DNA of 64,000 bases, taken from the NCBI RefSeq assembly GCF_047511655.1, contig NC_133398.1:106532332-106596331 (forward strand), in the 5' to 3' direction. The notes beneath the pieces were generated by a model that saw only the letters and a list, made by a program, of their open reading frames with translations, made no database searches and was not told where the DNA came from. A program made the position numbers and the translations under genes. Each line of letters opens with the position of its first letter. Positions within the stretch are counted from its first letter, which is position 1. Shown one piece after another: positions 44,851 to 57,800 of this stretch. The DNA is from Castor canadensis (lineage: Eukaryota; Chordata; Mammalia; Rodentia; Castoridae).

Positions 44851-46516
44851 TGTTAGGTCTGTACCAGGCATGGACACGTGCTGGGGGAACCGGGGCTTTG
44901 TTCTTTCTGGGTGTTTGCCCCGACAACCCATATCCTGGCGTCCTGGAAAAAACTGGGGGCGGTTCTCAATGTTGCATTTGCAGATCAAGAGTATTAATAG
45001 AGCGGGCATTGTGTAGACCCTGGGGTGCCCGTAGTGAGCTTCCTCTCGGGCTGGAGGAGGAAATCGTGTGGGGGAAACATGTAAGGACACGCCCAAAGAG
45101 GTAAATAATGTATAAATACAATGTTTTTTAAATTCAAAATTAATGCAACAAAGCATACATTGAACAAAATGTTAAAAATTAGAAACAACGAAGGATGCCA
45201 GAATGGCACGGTGGTTATTTTGAGGTGACGGCACTTGGAAAACAGCAAATGTGCGGGGAAAGTTTTCTCTGTGCTGTCTTCAGCTGCCTAACTGTATTAT
45301 CACAATCTCTCTGAAATTTCATTAGCCAGGGAAGATGGACCCATCGCAGGTCAGTCAAGACAAGCTGACGCCGCTCTGGACACACTTTGTCACAACCTCT
45401 CACATCTCCCTCACCTACTCCTCTAAGGAACCCGTATCCATCTCCAATAAAGGGACTACGTCCCCTTCTCCCCCTATTAAGACGGTATAAACTCTCTAAT
45501 CTCATCGCTTTTTTTTTCCCGTGATGCCTTCATGCAAGTAATATTAAGTTACTAAACCTGCATGCCCTTTGTCCTATGAATCTGCCAGGTATCCCTTAAT
45601 TTAATGGACCCACTGTGGAACCTGAGAAAGTTCCGTGAAAGTCCCTCCTCCCCTACAACAGGATCCATCCGCCCAGACTTGGAAGCTCACTGCTTCCAAG
45701 AATCCTGACCTGTCCCAGGCCTCCAGCTTACTTTCCATGGAGGAGAATAAAAAATAAAGAAATAAGGAAGGTATTTGTACATGCTATAACAAAAAAGAGA
45801 AGAGCTATAGGGAGGAGCACAAGTTAAAATCCAGGGGTCACAGAAGTCCAGGAAGGTGAGAGTTGAGTTTCCTGGTCGCAGGCTCCCTCCTGTTTCGCCA
45901 GTAATTGAGGCAGAATAGGCAAAGATTGTTCTCCCCGGCTCAACCAACCAGTCCGATGGGCTGTGCAAATGCACCTACACAGGGAAAGCTAAGAGGAAAC
46001 CGAGGATGACTGATGCACTTTGTGGAGCAGGCTGCCAGCACCTGCATTCTTTATCCTCTTGGAAAATTAGGAAATGCATAGACAAAGTGGAAATTGAGAG
46101 GAGCTGTCAGAAGTTTAAGTCTTGTATTCTGAGTTGTTGACTTTTGTTGAAATTCAGGGATTTTTTTTCTTGGGGTGTGGGGAGATGGACACCAGGCACA
46201 GGGTGCAGTTGTTTAGAAGGAATAACTTCTGATTTTCTATAGCACAGTAGGCTATCATTGACAACAATTAATTGGACAATTCAAAATAGCCAGTAGAGAA
46301 CATTTTTGGATGCTCTCAGCCAAAGAACTGATACACATTTCAGGTGGTAGATATAAGTTACCCTGTTCTGATTATATGCATGTATTGAAATGTCACACTG
46401 TAGTCTATATATCAAATCGTTGTATCAATTAAAGATAAAAAATATTTTTAATTCAGAAATGCAAGTAATGAAATGCAGCTAAACTTTAAATATCATTCAG
46501 ACTGTATATGTTTGGG
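44851..46516. other. Upstream intergenic sequence of NXNL2
   Basis: AT-rich after 45100. A block at about 45700-45980 looks LTR-like on the minus strand but is unassigned. No further upstream exon is evident. Confidence 0.3.
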
Positions 46517-46605
46517 TTTTTTTTTTTGCCTAGTGCTGGGGATTAAGCCCAGGGCCTCCCACCTGATAGGCAAGTGCACTATCACTGAGTTTATACACTC
46601 AGCCT
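46517..46605 (-). repeat. ID-type SINE, antisense
   Basis: T-run, CTAGTGCTGGGGATTAAGCC, CAGGGCCTCCCACCTGATAG and TATCACTGAG. Confidence 0.87.
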
Positions 46606-47459
46606 GGCTTTTAATTTTTGAACGTGACAGTGAACCAAATTAGAAAGCAGTCCTTTTAGTTGACAGGACCACTCATCCCAGAAAATTCCCCATCACTTTT
46701 ACGAATATTGCTTGCCCTTGATGTGCTATAGGAGAGGTGCAGATCTCCATTTCTGGAAAAAGTGACTCACCCAGGGACCATGGTGAAGCCACCTCCCAGA
46801 AGGTGTGATCTTTAGGGAACAGTCAGCCAACACACTCCCCCAGACATTCTCCTTGGACTGGCTGGTGTGACCCTTTATATGTGTGCAAGTCAAAAGTCCC
46901 GGTCACATGAATGCAGAGAGAGTCAGGAGAACTCAGTTGGACCCCTTGGTTTTGAGGCAGGGACACAGACATGAAAGGCAGAAAGCAGGAATTTAGAAAT
47001 AAATCTTGCGCTAATGTATAACCTGATTAGAAGTGCACAAACGCCATTTTCTTTAAGTTTCCTACTCCTTCACTGAGCAATAATAGACAGTAAAAAGATG
47101 CTCTTCCCTCCTCACCTTTGTCCTTGCTTCAGGTGATTGTTGTGCCCTTGGGATCAAGCACACATAGCTTCAAGAAAACTGCCTGGTCTACTACCCCCCT
47201 TTAATCTGAAGGGTAGTCATTAAAAGTCATAATAAGCAGACACCTATGCTACAAGGACCAAAATTAACCACCTTCTCAGATTTAATGTCTTTGGGCAAGC
47301 TAATAACGGTCAAAAAAATATAGCAACATGAATGAGTGGGCTGTACCAAGTGCCTAGAACAAAGGGGACTAGTCATCCAAAGGAATGTTCAACAGGATCC
47401 CTCTGCCTCATTTTTCCCAGGGATGTAAGTGCAGCCCTATGCTAGCTCATTCGGGTCCT
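46606..47459. other. Unassigned intergenic sequence
   Basis: No gene or known repeat recognised. Confidence 0.3.
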
Positions 47460-47570
47460 TCCCATATGCGAGACCCTATCTGGAAAGTCATAAAGCAAAA
47501 AGGACTGGAGGTGTGACTCAAGTGGCAGAGTGCTTGCCTAGCAGGTGCACCCCAGTACTGAAAGGGGAAA
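47460..47570 (+). repeat. Partial composite SINE (B1-like 3' end + ID-like)
   Basis: GCGAGACCCTATCTGGAAAG, AGGTGTGACTCAAGTGGCAG and GCTTGCCTAGCAGGTGC. The 5' B1 portion is missing and the ID end is shortened. Confidence 0.82.
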
Positions 47571-47814
47571 GGGAGGGAAGAAATTGCTTTTTCTGAAAAG
47601 CACTGACTCCTCTCTAAAAGCAGGAGAAAAGCCTGGTATCCCTCCCTTCATTTTGCATTGGTCTCATTTGTCTTAAAACTTTGGGTCACACTCCTGCTTA
47701 ACTCTGCACTTAGGCATGTTAATCACTCAAGGAGTATCTGTCTTAAAAACCAGTGATACCAGGGCTGCCAAACAGCAAAAACAAAAACAAACAAACAGAA
47801 CAGTGATATATAAC

Positions 47815-48330
47815 CTATCTCATCCCCCTTCATGGCTGAAGGCACAAGGGTAAGAGTAACTGAGGCATCTCGCTCTTAGCTTTTACAATGTCCTGTTCCA
47901 GACCCACAAAAGGCACCAGGAAATCTCCATTCACTGTCCCAAACCTGCAGTCACCTTGGATTCCAGGAACAGCAGAGCCTGGCAGACAGATCACCTTATA
48001 ATGATATCACTCCTAAACAGGTGCAATCATCCCATGGGAACTGGATTGTCCCCTCAAGTAAAAAGGACTTTTTTGGACCTTTTTTCAAAACCAGAACTAA
48101 GACAATGATCACAGTTTGGTCAAAACCACTTAATTGTGCATACGTCTGGCTCCTTTTTCCCCCATTCTTTCTCTATTTTAAACTTCATGTCAGCACCCCA
48201 AAGAGGCTGAGATGCTTAATCACATGTCGTCCTGACAAGGCTATGTTGATAAAATCCTGTCCTGCCTTTTCACTATTACTTTTGTTTGCTGTCTCTGGGG
48301 TGAGTGATGGGACTGCTGTGGTTATAGATG
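47815..48330 (+). mobile_element. ERV LTR-like repeat, copy 1 of pair
   Basis: CTATCTCATCCCCCTTCATG, AGAGTAACTGAGGCATCTCG, AATCATCCCATGGGAACTGG and TTCACTATTACTTTTGTTTG recur in order at 51970-52510. A poly(A)-like GATAAAATCCTG lies near the end. LTR identity is inferred from structure. Confidence 0.6.
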
Positions 48331-49059
48331 ATCTCTCAGTTATGGTGGAAATGGGAGTCAGTTCGCACCAAACTTCCTTCCAGGGCAGCCAGACATGGCC
48401 GAGAATGGTCATGTGGAGCCAGCTTTACTTACCCTAGACAATCACAGGAAATGGCAGCAAGCCCTGCTCAGATGCTGGCATGAGCTGCCCCCACCTCCCT
48501 CGACTCCTCTCCCCTCATCCCTGCTATTGTAACCATGAAAGGTCCTGCTCCACTGCCACCTGCCACCTGACAAAGCCAATAACTCGAGACAGAGTGACAA
48601 GAGAACAAATTGCTGCACTGGCAACAAGTTGATGGGTGGAAGATGAAGGGCTTTCACCCAGATTCCATCTTGCCAGGGTCATGGGGTTTCTGAGTCTGAT
48701 TTTAGCCATAGTCAAGTGCATACCAGAATGGACATTAATTCTTTCAGTAATCAGTTCTCTTGACATGGTTTCAATGTTGTCCACAGATCACCAGGTGTTC
48801 CTGTAAATCTAAAGAAAGATTCCTGATTAGAAGTTCATATGACTAGTGTTCTTTCATGTTTTTCTTTATTTTTTTTTTTCAGGTAAAATGAACTGTGAGT
48901 TAATTATTTGGAGAGTGAGGCATAGAGAAGTGAGGCACAACACAAACAGTGACAAACAGACTTGTTCATGCTAGGGAATGAGTTAACCCATCACTGGCTT
49001 CACTGTGACTTTAATAATAGCTTGCGACTTACACTCCACCCTGTCATATATTTCTCACT
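48331..49059. other. Unassigned sequence between LTR copies
   Basis: No retroviral internal genes seen, so the paired copies look like solo elements. Confidence 0.35.
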
Positions 49060-49440
49060 GTCTTGATCCATTTTCCATTGCCAATAACACAGTAACAGAC
49101 TGGCTAAGTCATAAAGAAAATAATTTTAGTTCACAGTTCTAAGGTGCAATGAGGACCTATATCTTGTGATGACCTTCTTGCTCATGAGGTCCCAAGGCAC
49201 TGCAGGGCATCGACATGGAAAGAGACAGGGAGTGTGCATGTGTGTCTCTCTCTTCTGGTCTCCTCTTCGTATAAAGCCACCAGGATTCAATCACAGGGGC
49301 TTCCCCTGATGACTTTTTCTAATACTAGTCATCTCTCAAAGGCCTTACTCTAAACACCATGGTCAAATTAAGTTTCTGCTCTCTTAATATCTCACCATGG
49401 AGAAGAAAACACCTGAAGCCTTGGGGGGCCACTGAAACCA
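49060..49440 (-). mobile_element. ERVL-MaLR LTR, antisense
   Basis: TTTCCATTGCCAATAACACA, AATTTTAGTTCACAGTTCTA and TATAAAGCCACCAGGATTCA follow inverted MaLR LTRs, diverged. Confidence 0.65.
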
Positions 49441-49454
49441 TTAGGACCCAGTCT

Positions 49455-49915
49455 TAGCTAGATCTTTTCTTGCATTTCCTCCTGTATGGTTATACTTACG
49501 AGTAACACTCACTCCCTGACCAGACTTTAGATAAACCCTTCAGTCTTCTTTTCAAGTAGACCAACCTTGGTCCCTGTCCTGGGCCTGCCTAAACCAGTCT
49601 CATCAAAGAATCCTGCTAAATCATCCTCCACCTCCACACCCTGGTATCTATTGATTTTCCTGACTTAGCAAGAATCCTTTTAAGTGGTTTAGCATGAACA
49701 CTCGATGTCCACTCTTGCTTATTTTCTACCTACTTATCTGCCCCCACACCTCACCCTACTCTTTGGCTATAAATCCCACTGATCTTTTTATTCAGAATTG
49801 GGCGCAGCTCCCTCCTCCATTGCGATAGTACAGGATAAAGTCTGTCTTTATTGCCTTGGACTAGATCCCAGTTTTATTTCTCTTTTGGGTTCTAGTGATG
49901 ACATGGACTGAAAGG
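49455..49915 (+). mobile_element. ERV LTR, sense
   Basis: TTGGCTATAAATCCCACTGA (TATA-like), GGGCGCAGCTCCCTCCTCC and GATAAAGTCTGTCTTTATTG (poly(A)/R) are spaced as in an ERV LTR. Family unknown. Confidence 0.6.
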
Positions 49916-51214
49916 TAGAATGCTTCCAGAGCTGCTAGTGGTTGCCTAGGCAGATAGGTCTTCACAGACCCTCAGGAAGAAATACTGCAACAGTAGGCGG
50001 AAGGTGGACTTCTGATGTCTTCCTAGTGCTTAGAGGCTGTATGAGAAACAAGTAAGTCATCTGAATAGTGCTTTGCCAGGAAAATGGCATGGTTTCTCTG
50101 TTGGTCTATTGTGATGCAATGTGACAGAGTGGGAAGAAGCTGTGGCAAGTGCCATCTCTCTCTAATCTTTTCCCTAATCTTTTAGGGACCTACTCCTTTC
50201 CCATGGTCTAAAGAGAGGCATCTGTAATGCCTCCTGCTCTCTTCAGTCCACATGAGTTGACTTGCAGAACAGTAATGTATTTGTCTGAAAAGAAAATGCA
50301 GGTGCTGGCTCCAGGAGGTCAAGGTCCCATGTTCTAATTAACTTTCAGTGAAGGTATTCTAGAGAGAAAGAATCTGACCAGTGTCAGGACGTCCCTTCCA
50401 TTGTCTCACTGTCACCCATTGTGTCCCATAAAGCGTTCAACATACCTAAGCCCCTGAATGTGGAAGTTTGAGACAGAGATGTCACCTCTATTTTCCTTAA
50501 AGCCGGTCTTGAATAAATCCATTTCCTTCCACCAATTCTTGCCTCCTGGTTCTTTCATAGAGTGGCAAGCAGCATTAGTCTTGGATTCCAGTAACATTCG
50601 ACATTGTGACCTGGCTCTGCCTGCTTTGTTAGAAAAGGTTTCCAAACTGTGGGTGTTTGGTAAGTTCTTGGATCGGTTCCCCTCTCCTGCTCTTTGTTGA
50701 CACCCAGTGCAGTGCTTCTCTATGACAAAGGAGGAACATGTGGCCTTTGGCTGCTAGACATGAAATCAACATTTTCCTTTTACCAACAGGATGTATATGA
50801 GATGATTATGGTGATCCATTTCTTTCTAGCAACACTTATGAATATACAAATATAATTATGGAAATTTTTTTGCCCTGATCAGCATGGCAAACAAATTAGA
50901 CATCCTAGTGTGCAAATATAACATTCTGAATTTCCTGGTTTTAAATATTTATGCTTGAGTTACTTATTTTCCTGAATTGATTCAGTATTTGTTCCTAGTA
51001 TTTGTGAGGTCTTTGTGACTTATTTTCAGATTAGTTGGTCCAACTCAGGGAAAGGACACAGAAAGTGACCATCAGAATTTGAAATTTGTCAGTGGTGAAC
51101 TGTGGGTCCTCAAGCCAGTCACCACGATCAGCTTCTTCCTGTGGATGCTTTAAGATGATCCTGGAAGCAACTGGATTTCTTCCACTGGATGGATTTGAGC
51201 AGGAAGTATGTGCG
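49916..51214. other. Unassigned intergenic sequence
   Basis: No gene or named repeat recognised over 1.3 kb. Confidence 0.3.
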
Positions 51215-51548
51215 TGGACCAGGCTCAGTGGCTCATGTCTATAATCCCAGCTACTCAGGAGGAGGAGCATGGTCTGAAGTCAGCCTAGGCAAAACGTTAG
51301 CTAGACCCACAGCTCCACAAATAAGCCAGGTGTGGTGACTTGAACCTGTAATAACAGCTATGCAGGAGGCATAGATAAGAGGATTCCTGTCTAATGCCAG
51401 CCCTGAACAAAAATGCCAGACCCTATCCTAAAAATAACTCAAGCAAATAAGAGCTGAGGGGTGTGGCTCAAGTGGTAGAGCACCTGCCTAGCATGCCCAA
51501 GGCCCTGAGTTCAAATCCCAGTACCACCAAAAACAAAAATTAAAAAAA
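51215..51548 (+). repeat. Trimeric composite SINE
   Basis: CAGGCTCAGTGGCTCATGTC, AAGCCAGGTGTGGTGACTTG, GAGGGGTGTGGCTCAAGTGG and TTCAAATCCCAGTACCACC. Confidence 0.92.
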
Positions 51549-51969
51549 ACGTATGGTCATAGAGAAAAGATGACAGTGAAACCAGAATTTTAGGTGAAAA
51601 GCCCCAACTCTGGAAGTCCCAACCAGACTAGTCTCAGCCATGTGTCCCAATGTGCCGACTATAGAGAGGAGCAATGGTGAACAACAGGAGAAAAGATATT
51701 TAATTCAATGCAGCCGTATGGGAAGACAAAGGGACTGAGTGACCATAAGATCATCTTTGGGGTACTGATATACATTTTAGGTAGAGAAGGAGTTGCAGGC
51801 AGGGGTGAGAGGTAGCCTTCTTCATCTGATGGAGAGAGCTGTACTGTCCTCCCTTATAAAGATACCAAAGCTAGCAGATCAAGACTCCACCCTTATAACC
51901 TCATTTAACCTTATTCCCCTCCCTAAAGGGGGCAGAGAATAGACATATGAATTTGGAGGAGTTAGTCCG
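51549..51969. mobile_element. Probable MaLR LTR remnant
   Basis: CTCCCTTATAAAGATACCAA and CATATGAATTTGGAGGAGTT suggest an inverted MaLR LTR at about 51620-51965. Weak. Confidence 0.4.
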
Positions 51970-52510
51970 CTAGCCTATCTCATCTCCTTCAAGGCAAAAG
52001 ACACAATGATAAGAGTAACTGAGGCATCTCACTGTCAGCTCTTACAACATCCTGTTCCAATCCTCCTCCCTCAACCAAAAAAAAGGCACGTGGAAGTCTC
52101 AGTCATGTCCTAAACCTGCAGTACCTTGGATTGCAGAAATGACAGAGCCTGGCAAATAGATCACCCCATGAGATCATCCCCACACAGGAACAATCATCTC
52201 ATGGGAACCGGATTGTCCCCACAAGCAATAAGGCCTTCTTTGGATCTTTTTACAAAATCAGAACTGAGATAATGACTAACCAGACCACAGTTTTGACCAA
52301 CACTGATAAATTATGCATAATCATCACCCCCAACCCCAATTCTTCCTATATTTAAAAGCGTGCGTTTAAGGTCCGTGTCAGCACAGCAAAATGGGCTAAA
52401 AAGCTTAATCTTGTTTGTCTTCCCAACATGGTTATTTTCGCTAAAACCCTTTCTGCCTTTTCACCATTACTTTTGTTTGCTTTCTTTGGGGCGAGTGACT
52501 GGACCTGACA
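51970..52510 (+). mobile_element. ERV LTR-like repeat, copy 2 of pair
   Basis: GCCTATCTCATCTCCTTCAA, AGAGTAACTGAGGCATCTCA, AATCATCTCATGGGAACCGG and TTCACCATTACTTTTGTTTG match copy 1 about 4.2 kb upstream. TATATTTAAAAGCG may be its TATA region. Confidence 0.6.
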
Positions 52511-52843
52511 TTAGAACCCCAATAGTCTGGCATCTGCCCCAGGACTCTGGTTATACACACTCCAGCAGTTTTTTGAGTCGTCAGTTGAATTTGCCACTCT
52601 TTTTGTGGGACATCATTTTCTTCTTGAAAGAACAATTGTAGATGAACTATGAAAATTTAGGCTTGGGTATGTGGTAGACATTGTCTCGGAAATCAACAAC
52701 GTGAATATACCATTCAAGAAAAATGGTTGATGTTTGTTGCCTGTGATACCATTCACTCTTTCAAGCAAAAATTAGACTTTTGATAAGCTTACACCCAGGA
52801 CCATGAACCTGCCACATTCCCGATGCATAAAGATTTCTCCTGA
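52511..52843. other. Unassigned sequence
   Basis: Nothing recognised. Confidence 0.3.
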
Positions 52844-52938
52844 GGGCTGGGTGCATAGTTCAAGAGTTGGAGTGCCTGCCTAGCAAACATGAGGCCCTGA
52901 GTTCAAACCCTGGCACTGCTACCCCCCCCAAAAAAAAG
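52844..52938 (+). repeat. ID-like SINE
   Basis: GGGCTGGGTGCATAGTTCAA, GTGCCTGCCTAGCAAACATG and TTCAAACCCTGGCACTGC, then a C-run and A-tail. Confidence 0.92.
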
Positions 52939-55373
52939 CCAACAACAAAGACTTCTCCTGACACACGGTTGGTGACATTAACTGTTGTGATTTGTTGCAT
53001 GTTTCATGTTGCATAATGAACTGTGTCAACATTTGCAAGTTCTGCTGAGCACGGCCAATCCATTTTTTTCTGGGCTTCAACTGGGTTTTCTGATTTCCCA
53101 TGCTATTTTCTAGGCCCACCTAAAGCCAGTATCCTTGTTCTCCACTGCTGAAATTCCTGCTCTGGAAAGTGGCCTTTGTGAGTGACTGGGGTCACTCCCA
53201 TTTCTCAGAATGGGAAGATGAGACACACAGAGACTCACCCAGAACCTCAGGTGTGGTCAAGAGGAGCCAGGACCTAGCACCTGCCCACATTGGCACCACC
53301 TGCCAGGAACCCCATGCAGAGACTTTGGTGCTGTGCTGTTCTTTGGCCAAGGGAGTTCCTACTTCCTCCCATGGCTCAGTGTCCATTCTTGCCTTTTCAT
53401 TTCAAGAGATCTGATACCTAAACAGCACCAGAGGGACAGCCAGTACAGAAAAAAGGCAAAAGAAAAGCTGTAACCTGCCAACATGGCGAGTGGTGAGTTC
53501 TCCCTCTAACTCTTCTTTCCTTAGAGACTTCTCTGTACATGACTTTGTGGGGCCTCATTGTCTCCAGGACCTCTCCGAGTCAGGTGGAGTGGTGTAGTTA
53601 CTTTGAGACTTAGTGTAGTTACATGTATGTCTCCCAGCCTCCCAGAAGAACAGAGCCCTCTGTCCCCACCAGCAAATCCTGCCCAACCCTGTCCTAGAAA
53701 TTCTGCTCAGCTCCCCAGGGAGAGAACCGAAATGCTTTTAATGATCTGAAATCTTCCCCTGAAGCTTAAAAATTATCAACCACTATTTGGATTTCAGAAG
53801 AGCTTTGGTTATCATTTTAAGAAATGTGACCTCAGTGAGCAAATAAATGCCCACATTCATTCACACCCTCATTTATTCATGCCCTCTTTCATCTCACAAA
53901 TGTTTATGGAGCCAAGGCTAGTCAGCTACCCAGGTGGAAAGTGACAAGTCACAGTGTACCTGCTTTTACCTCCAATGTTGGAAGTGACAGACATAAAACA
54001 GTATCAGTGGGAAGGCGCTAGAAGAGGGTGATGGGCATTGGCTATAGGCACCCAGCCCCACAGCCTGTCCTAGGGTATACACTGTGCAGTACAGGAAGGC
54101 AGGGCTGTCAGACCCCCGTGAGAAGGCAGTTCCAAGGAGTGAGGTTTGTGGGGAGCTGGAGGTGCAGCTGACAGGGATGCTTGGTGACACAAGAGAGCCA
54201 GCAGGAAAGCAATGGAGCAAGCCAGGACTGTTCACTGTACTTTAACTCATCATACAAAAGCCACCCACTCTCCTGGGGGTAAAATGCAATGCAAATTTTC
54301 AGAAACACCTCACAAGGTACCTGAAAGATGCATCCTGTAGGTCACATATTTTCTAGCACTTGGTCAGGTGCCCAGGGGCCTTGTTTTTTGTTTTTTGTTT
54401 TTCTTGCATTCAAAGACAGACAGACCTAGACTTTATCTCATTCCACAAAACTAATTCACCCCATCAACCAGTCCTAGTGAGGAAAGCAGCAAGCCACCGA
54501 CACCCAGATCTTCAGTCTCAGAACAAAGCGTGTGACATGGTGCTGCTATATCATCTGATGTGCCTCACCAGCAAGTCACCAAGTCAGAAACCTGCAACCA
54601 CCCCAATAATCCTAACAGGATTTTAAATTCAGTTCTGACTTTAGCAGACATCTATTGTTGGGGGAGGGCAGTGACAGAGATACACACAGGTGTCCCACAA
54701 CCCAACCCCCACAAGTGACCTCTCTGGGGCTGAGGCTTTGCCTGCCCATGGAGGCCTCGGTTGCTCCACCCCAGCTGTAAGGGGCTTCTCTCTCTAACAA
54801 GGAAGAGTTGCTTGCAGTGGAAAGGACAGGGGTGGTGCCTTCCAGAGAAAGCTCAGGGCAGGTTCACCTCTAGGTTGTGCCTGTTTCTGGAGCTGGTTCA
54901 AAAAGCTTTCTAAGATATGCATGTGCATGAGTGCACACACATACAGAGACACACATACACATATACAAAGGCACATATACACACACACAACTGTTTGACT
55001 TGAAGAAAGACATTCTGTTGCTGCTGACCAAGACCCCTGGCTGTTGACCCTGAGAGGCCTCTCCTCCTTCTGTGACACTGTCCTGAAATGTCCTGTCATT
55101 CCAGTCTAAACCATCTCCAAAGTCTTCCTTTCCATGAGGGGAGTTTTGAGGAAGCAGCTGTACAAGAACGACATCAGAGTGAAGGAGCCCTGTGGGAGGG
55201 AGAGGCAGGGAGATGCCATTGATCTGCCCAGATTTGGACTCCAAACCACCTTTTCTCTGAACTGTATTCCTTAAGGACAAGCCAACAGTGTTGATGTTTT
55301 GAGAACTGTCTTTGCTCTGGCCGCGTCTCTTCCTCTACCAGCTCTGGCCAGTTTCTTGTTTTTAAGAGATGTG
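52939..55373. other. Unassigned intergenic sequence with a CA-rich tract
   Basis: 2.4 kb without a recognised gene or major repeat. An imperfect CA/TACA tract lies at about 54931-54990. ATGGCGAGTG followed by GTGAGT near 53483 looks like a start-donor pair but has no support. Confidence 0.35.
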
Positions 55374-55566
55374 GGCCCGGCCCCGGTGGCTCACACCTGT
55401 AATCCTAGCTACTCAGGAGGCAGAGATCAGGAGGATCATGGTTTGAAGCCAGCCCAGGCAAATAGTTCGTGAGACTCTATCTCAAAAAAAAAAAAAAAAC
55501 CCTTCACAAAAAAGGGCTGGTGGAGTGGCCCAAGGTGTTGGCCTTGAGTTCAAGCCCCAGTACTGC

Positions 55567-55602
<36 letters not shown>
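55374..55602 (+). repeat. Composite SINE with (AG)n tail
   Basis: GGTGGCTCACACCTGTAATC, AGGCAAATAGTTCGTGAGAC, GGGCTGGTGGAGTGGCCCAA and TTCAAGCCCCAGTACTGC, then about 16 AG units at 55570-55602. Confidence 0.95.
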
Positions 55603-55603
<1 letters not shown>

Positions 55604-55607
55604 TGGT

Positions 55608-55850
55608 AGGCTAGGCACTGGTGGCTCACTCCTATAATTCTAGCTATTTGGGGGGCAGAAATCAGGGGGATTGCAGCTCAAGGCCAGTTCAGGCAAATAG
55701 TTCACCAATACAAAAATGCCCAATACAAAAAAGGGCTGCAGTGACTTAAGTGATAGAGCACCTGCCTAGCAAGCATGAGGCCCTGAGTTCAAACCCCAGT
55801 ACCACCACCAAAAAGTAAATAAATAAAAGAGAGAGAGAAAGGTAATGCAT
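55608..55850 (+). repeat. Composite SINE
   Basis: CACTGGTGGCTCACTCCTAT, AGGCAAATAGTTCACCAATA, GCACCTGCCTAGCAAGCATG and TTCAAACCCCAGTACCACC. Head to tail with the preceding SINE. Confidence 0.95.
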
Positions 55851-57734
55851 TCCTCATGCCACTCCTGAGGTGCAGAATAGCCTGGCAAATGCCCCACACC
55901 CCATGGGAGGCCACTGAGGAAGGAAGTACTCTTCAGCTCAGCAGGACAGGACACCCCTCAACCCCTTGAAGGCCACCTTTATCATGTGGCCCGGGCCTTA
56001 GAGCCTCTGTAAAAACATGGTTTCTTGAGGCCCGAGTAACACCATTGGGTAATGAGAAAGTCATAAAAGATCAGGCTCACTCATCTTTTCATCGACGTGG
56101 GCACAGAGAAATCAAACCAGGAGGCCAGATGCATCTGTCATTAGAGAAAATCATTTCATTCCTCAATGAATCAATCCTCAGATGAAACAGCTTCGCCACC
56201 CCCATCCTCCTGCCCTCCAAGGCTCCCTCCATCCCCAGGAGGGAGGGTACATCCCCAAGTCATTTCATCCCTCCCTGGCATGTCTGGGTGGGATGTCACT
56301 CGGCACATATTCAAGACACTTCTTCCAGTCTCTGTCCTCTCTTTCTTTGCTTTATAACCTACCTGTTGAAGGCTCCTCCCTCCCTGACCTGACTGTTTCC
56401 CTTTCTGGTTGTTCTTCTTGAGATGATGCATATCTCAGGGACCGCCTGGAGTCCCAGGAGAGGTGCTGCCCACCCAGTGCACCCAGGCTCCCCTGGTGTG
56501 ATGCTATCAAGGACAGGGTAGAGCACCCTTATACTTCTCCAAGCAGGCTGCCCTGAGGAAGAAGGATGTACTTACCTGTTGGTGGAGATCAGATTTTGGG
56601 ACTTCAGGACTCAGTCACAGGGATGCAGGCAAAGCCACCCTGTACAGATCCACGAAGGGTAGGTACCAGATTCTGGGGAGATGAAAGTGCATAGTTTACC
56701 CTGGAGGGTGGGATGGCCTCAGATCCTCCTCAGAAAAAAAATGGGCATTTGTAAGGCAATGACTGAAAAGTTAAAAAAAAAAAAAAAAGCTTCCCATTTT
56801 GCTCTGCCTTTAACTTGCTTTGAGAATAAGTGTCAGCTGTGGGGAAAAGCCATTTTTCTGATTCAGGGAAGAAATAGAGACATCCTGCATCTTCAAGGTC
56901 CGACCTGGTCTGGGCTCTGTGACCCCTCCCCTCCTCCTGGGGTCCCCAGTTAGAAGACTCAACTTCTCCTCCCTCTAAACCCAGGATAATGCTTCTGGAA
57001 GCCTTAACTAGCCTTTCTTCAATGTGTAAGATGCCACTCATGTATTGTGGGTGCCAGGACATTGCTTGAAACTGCTTCATCTCCAAATTACAACAGTTGT
57101 AAAATACTCATGTTTTAAAAAAGAGAAGTCCACACTCACATGCCTGCCTGATGGAAGGACGCTGTCACTGCTGCAGGTGCTACATGTGCTGGTCTTAAGG
57201 GACAGAGTTGCAGGTGAATGCACCCACTGCCACCACAGCCAGGCAGCCTCCCAAGGGACATCTCTCCAGCTGCGCCAATTTACAAACTTGGAGATTTCAA
57301 AGCAGTCTCCAAGCACAGGCAACAGGGCCTCGGGAGAGCAGCTCAGAGGTAAACTCAACCCTAATTAGCAGCTTGGGAGAGGATTGTAGGAAAAACACAG
57401 AGAAATGCACACTGTGATGGGGAGCGTCCTAAACTGTGTTATCCTTTTCTTTCTGCACACCAGAAATTGGGCAGAAAGCTTCTACCTCTTTCCATTGGAT
57501 CCCATTCCCTTTTATCTACCGGGTCCTCCCTCCACCATACCCTAGCACAAACACAAGAAATGTCTGGCTTTGGGAAGACCAATTACTTGTCAATAGAAGC
57601 ATCTCTAAGGGGAAAATGGTTTTCCCTGTGGGATAAAAGGCATTAAAACATAGGAATTGCCACATGTGTGCCACACACTGGAATGGAGAGGCTTTCATCA
57701 TTCCACCTACGAAAGCAGCTGACACATTTTGCTG
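55851..57734. other. Unassigned intergenic sequence
   Basis: 1.9 kb without a recognised gene. A 16-A run at about 56772-56788 may be a retroposon tail. Confidence 0.3.
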
Positions 57735-57800
57735 TTTGTTTCTTGTTTTGTTTTGCAGTGGTCGGGATGGAACCCAGGGCTTTAAACATACTGAGCAAGC
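57735..57800 (-). repeat. Truncated ID-type SINE, antisense
   Basis: TTGTTTTGTTTTGCAGTGGT and GGATGGAACCCAGGGCTTTA, with the 5' end missing. Confidence 0.65.

Noticed and set aside
44494-44856. 120-codon plus-strand frame upstream of NXNL2
   Set aside because: CpG-island composition effect, Pro/Arg-rich. No sign of a divergent gene beyond promoter position.
43879-45156. 425-codon frame on the minus strand over the CpG island
   Set aside because: It overlaps NXNL2 exon 1 in another frame and is Arg/Gly/Ala-rich as expected from GC-rich DNA. No domain is recognisable. Exon 1 with its splice sites explains the region.
53483-53498. ATGGCGAGTG followed by GTGAGT, like a tiny first coding exon
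   Set aside because: No CpG island, no downstream exon and no recognisable peptide. Chance is adequate.
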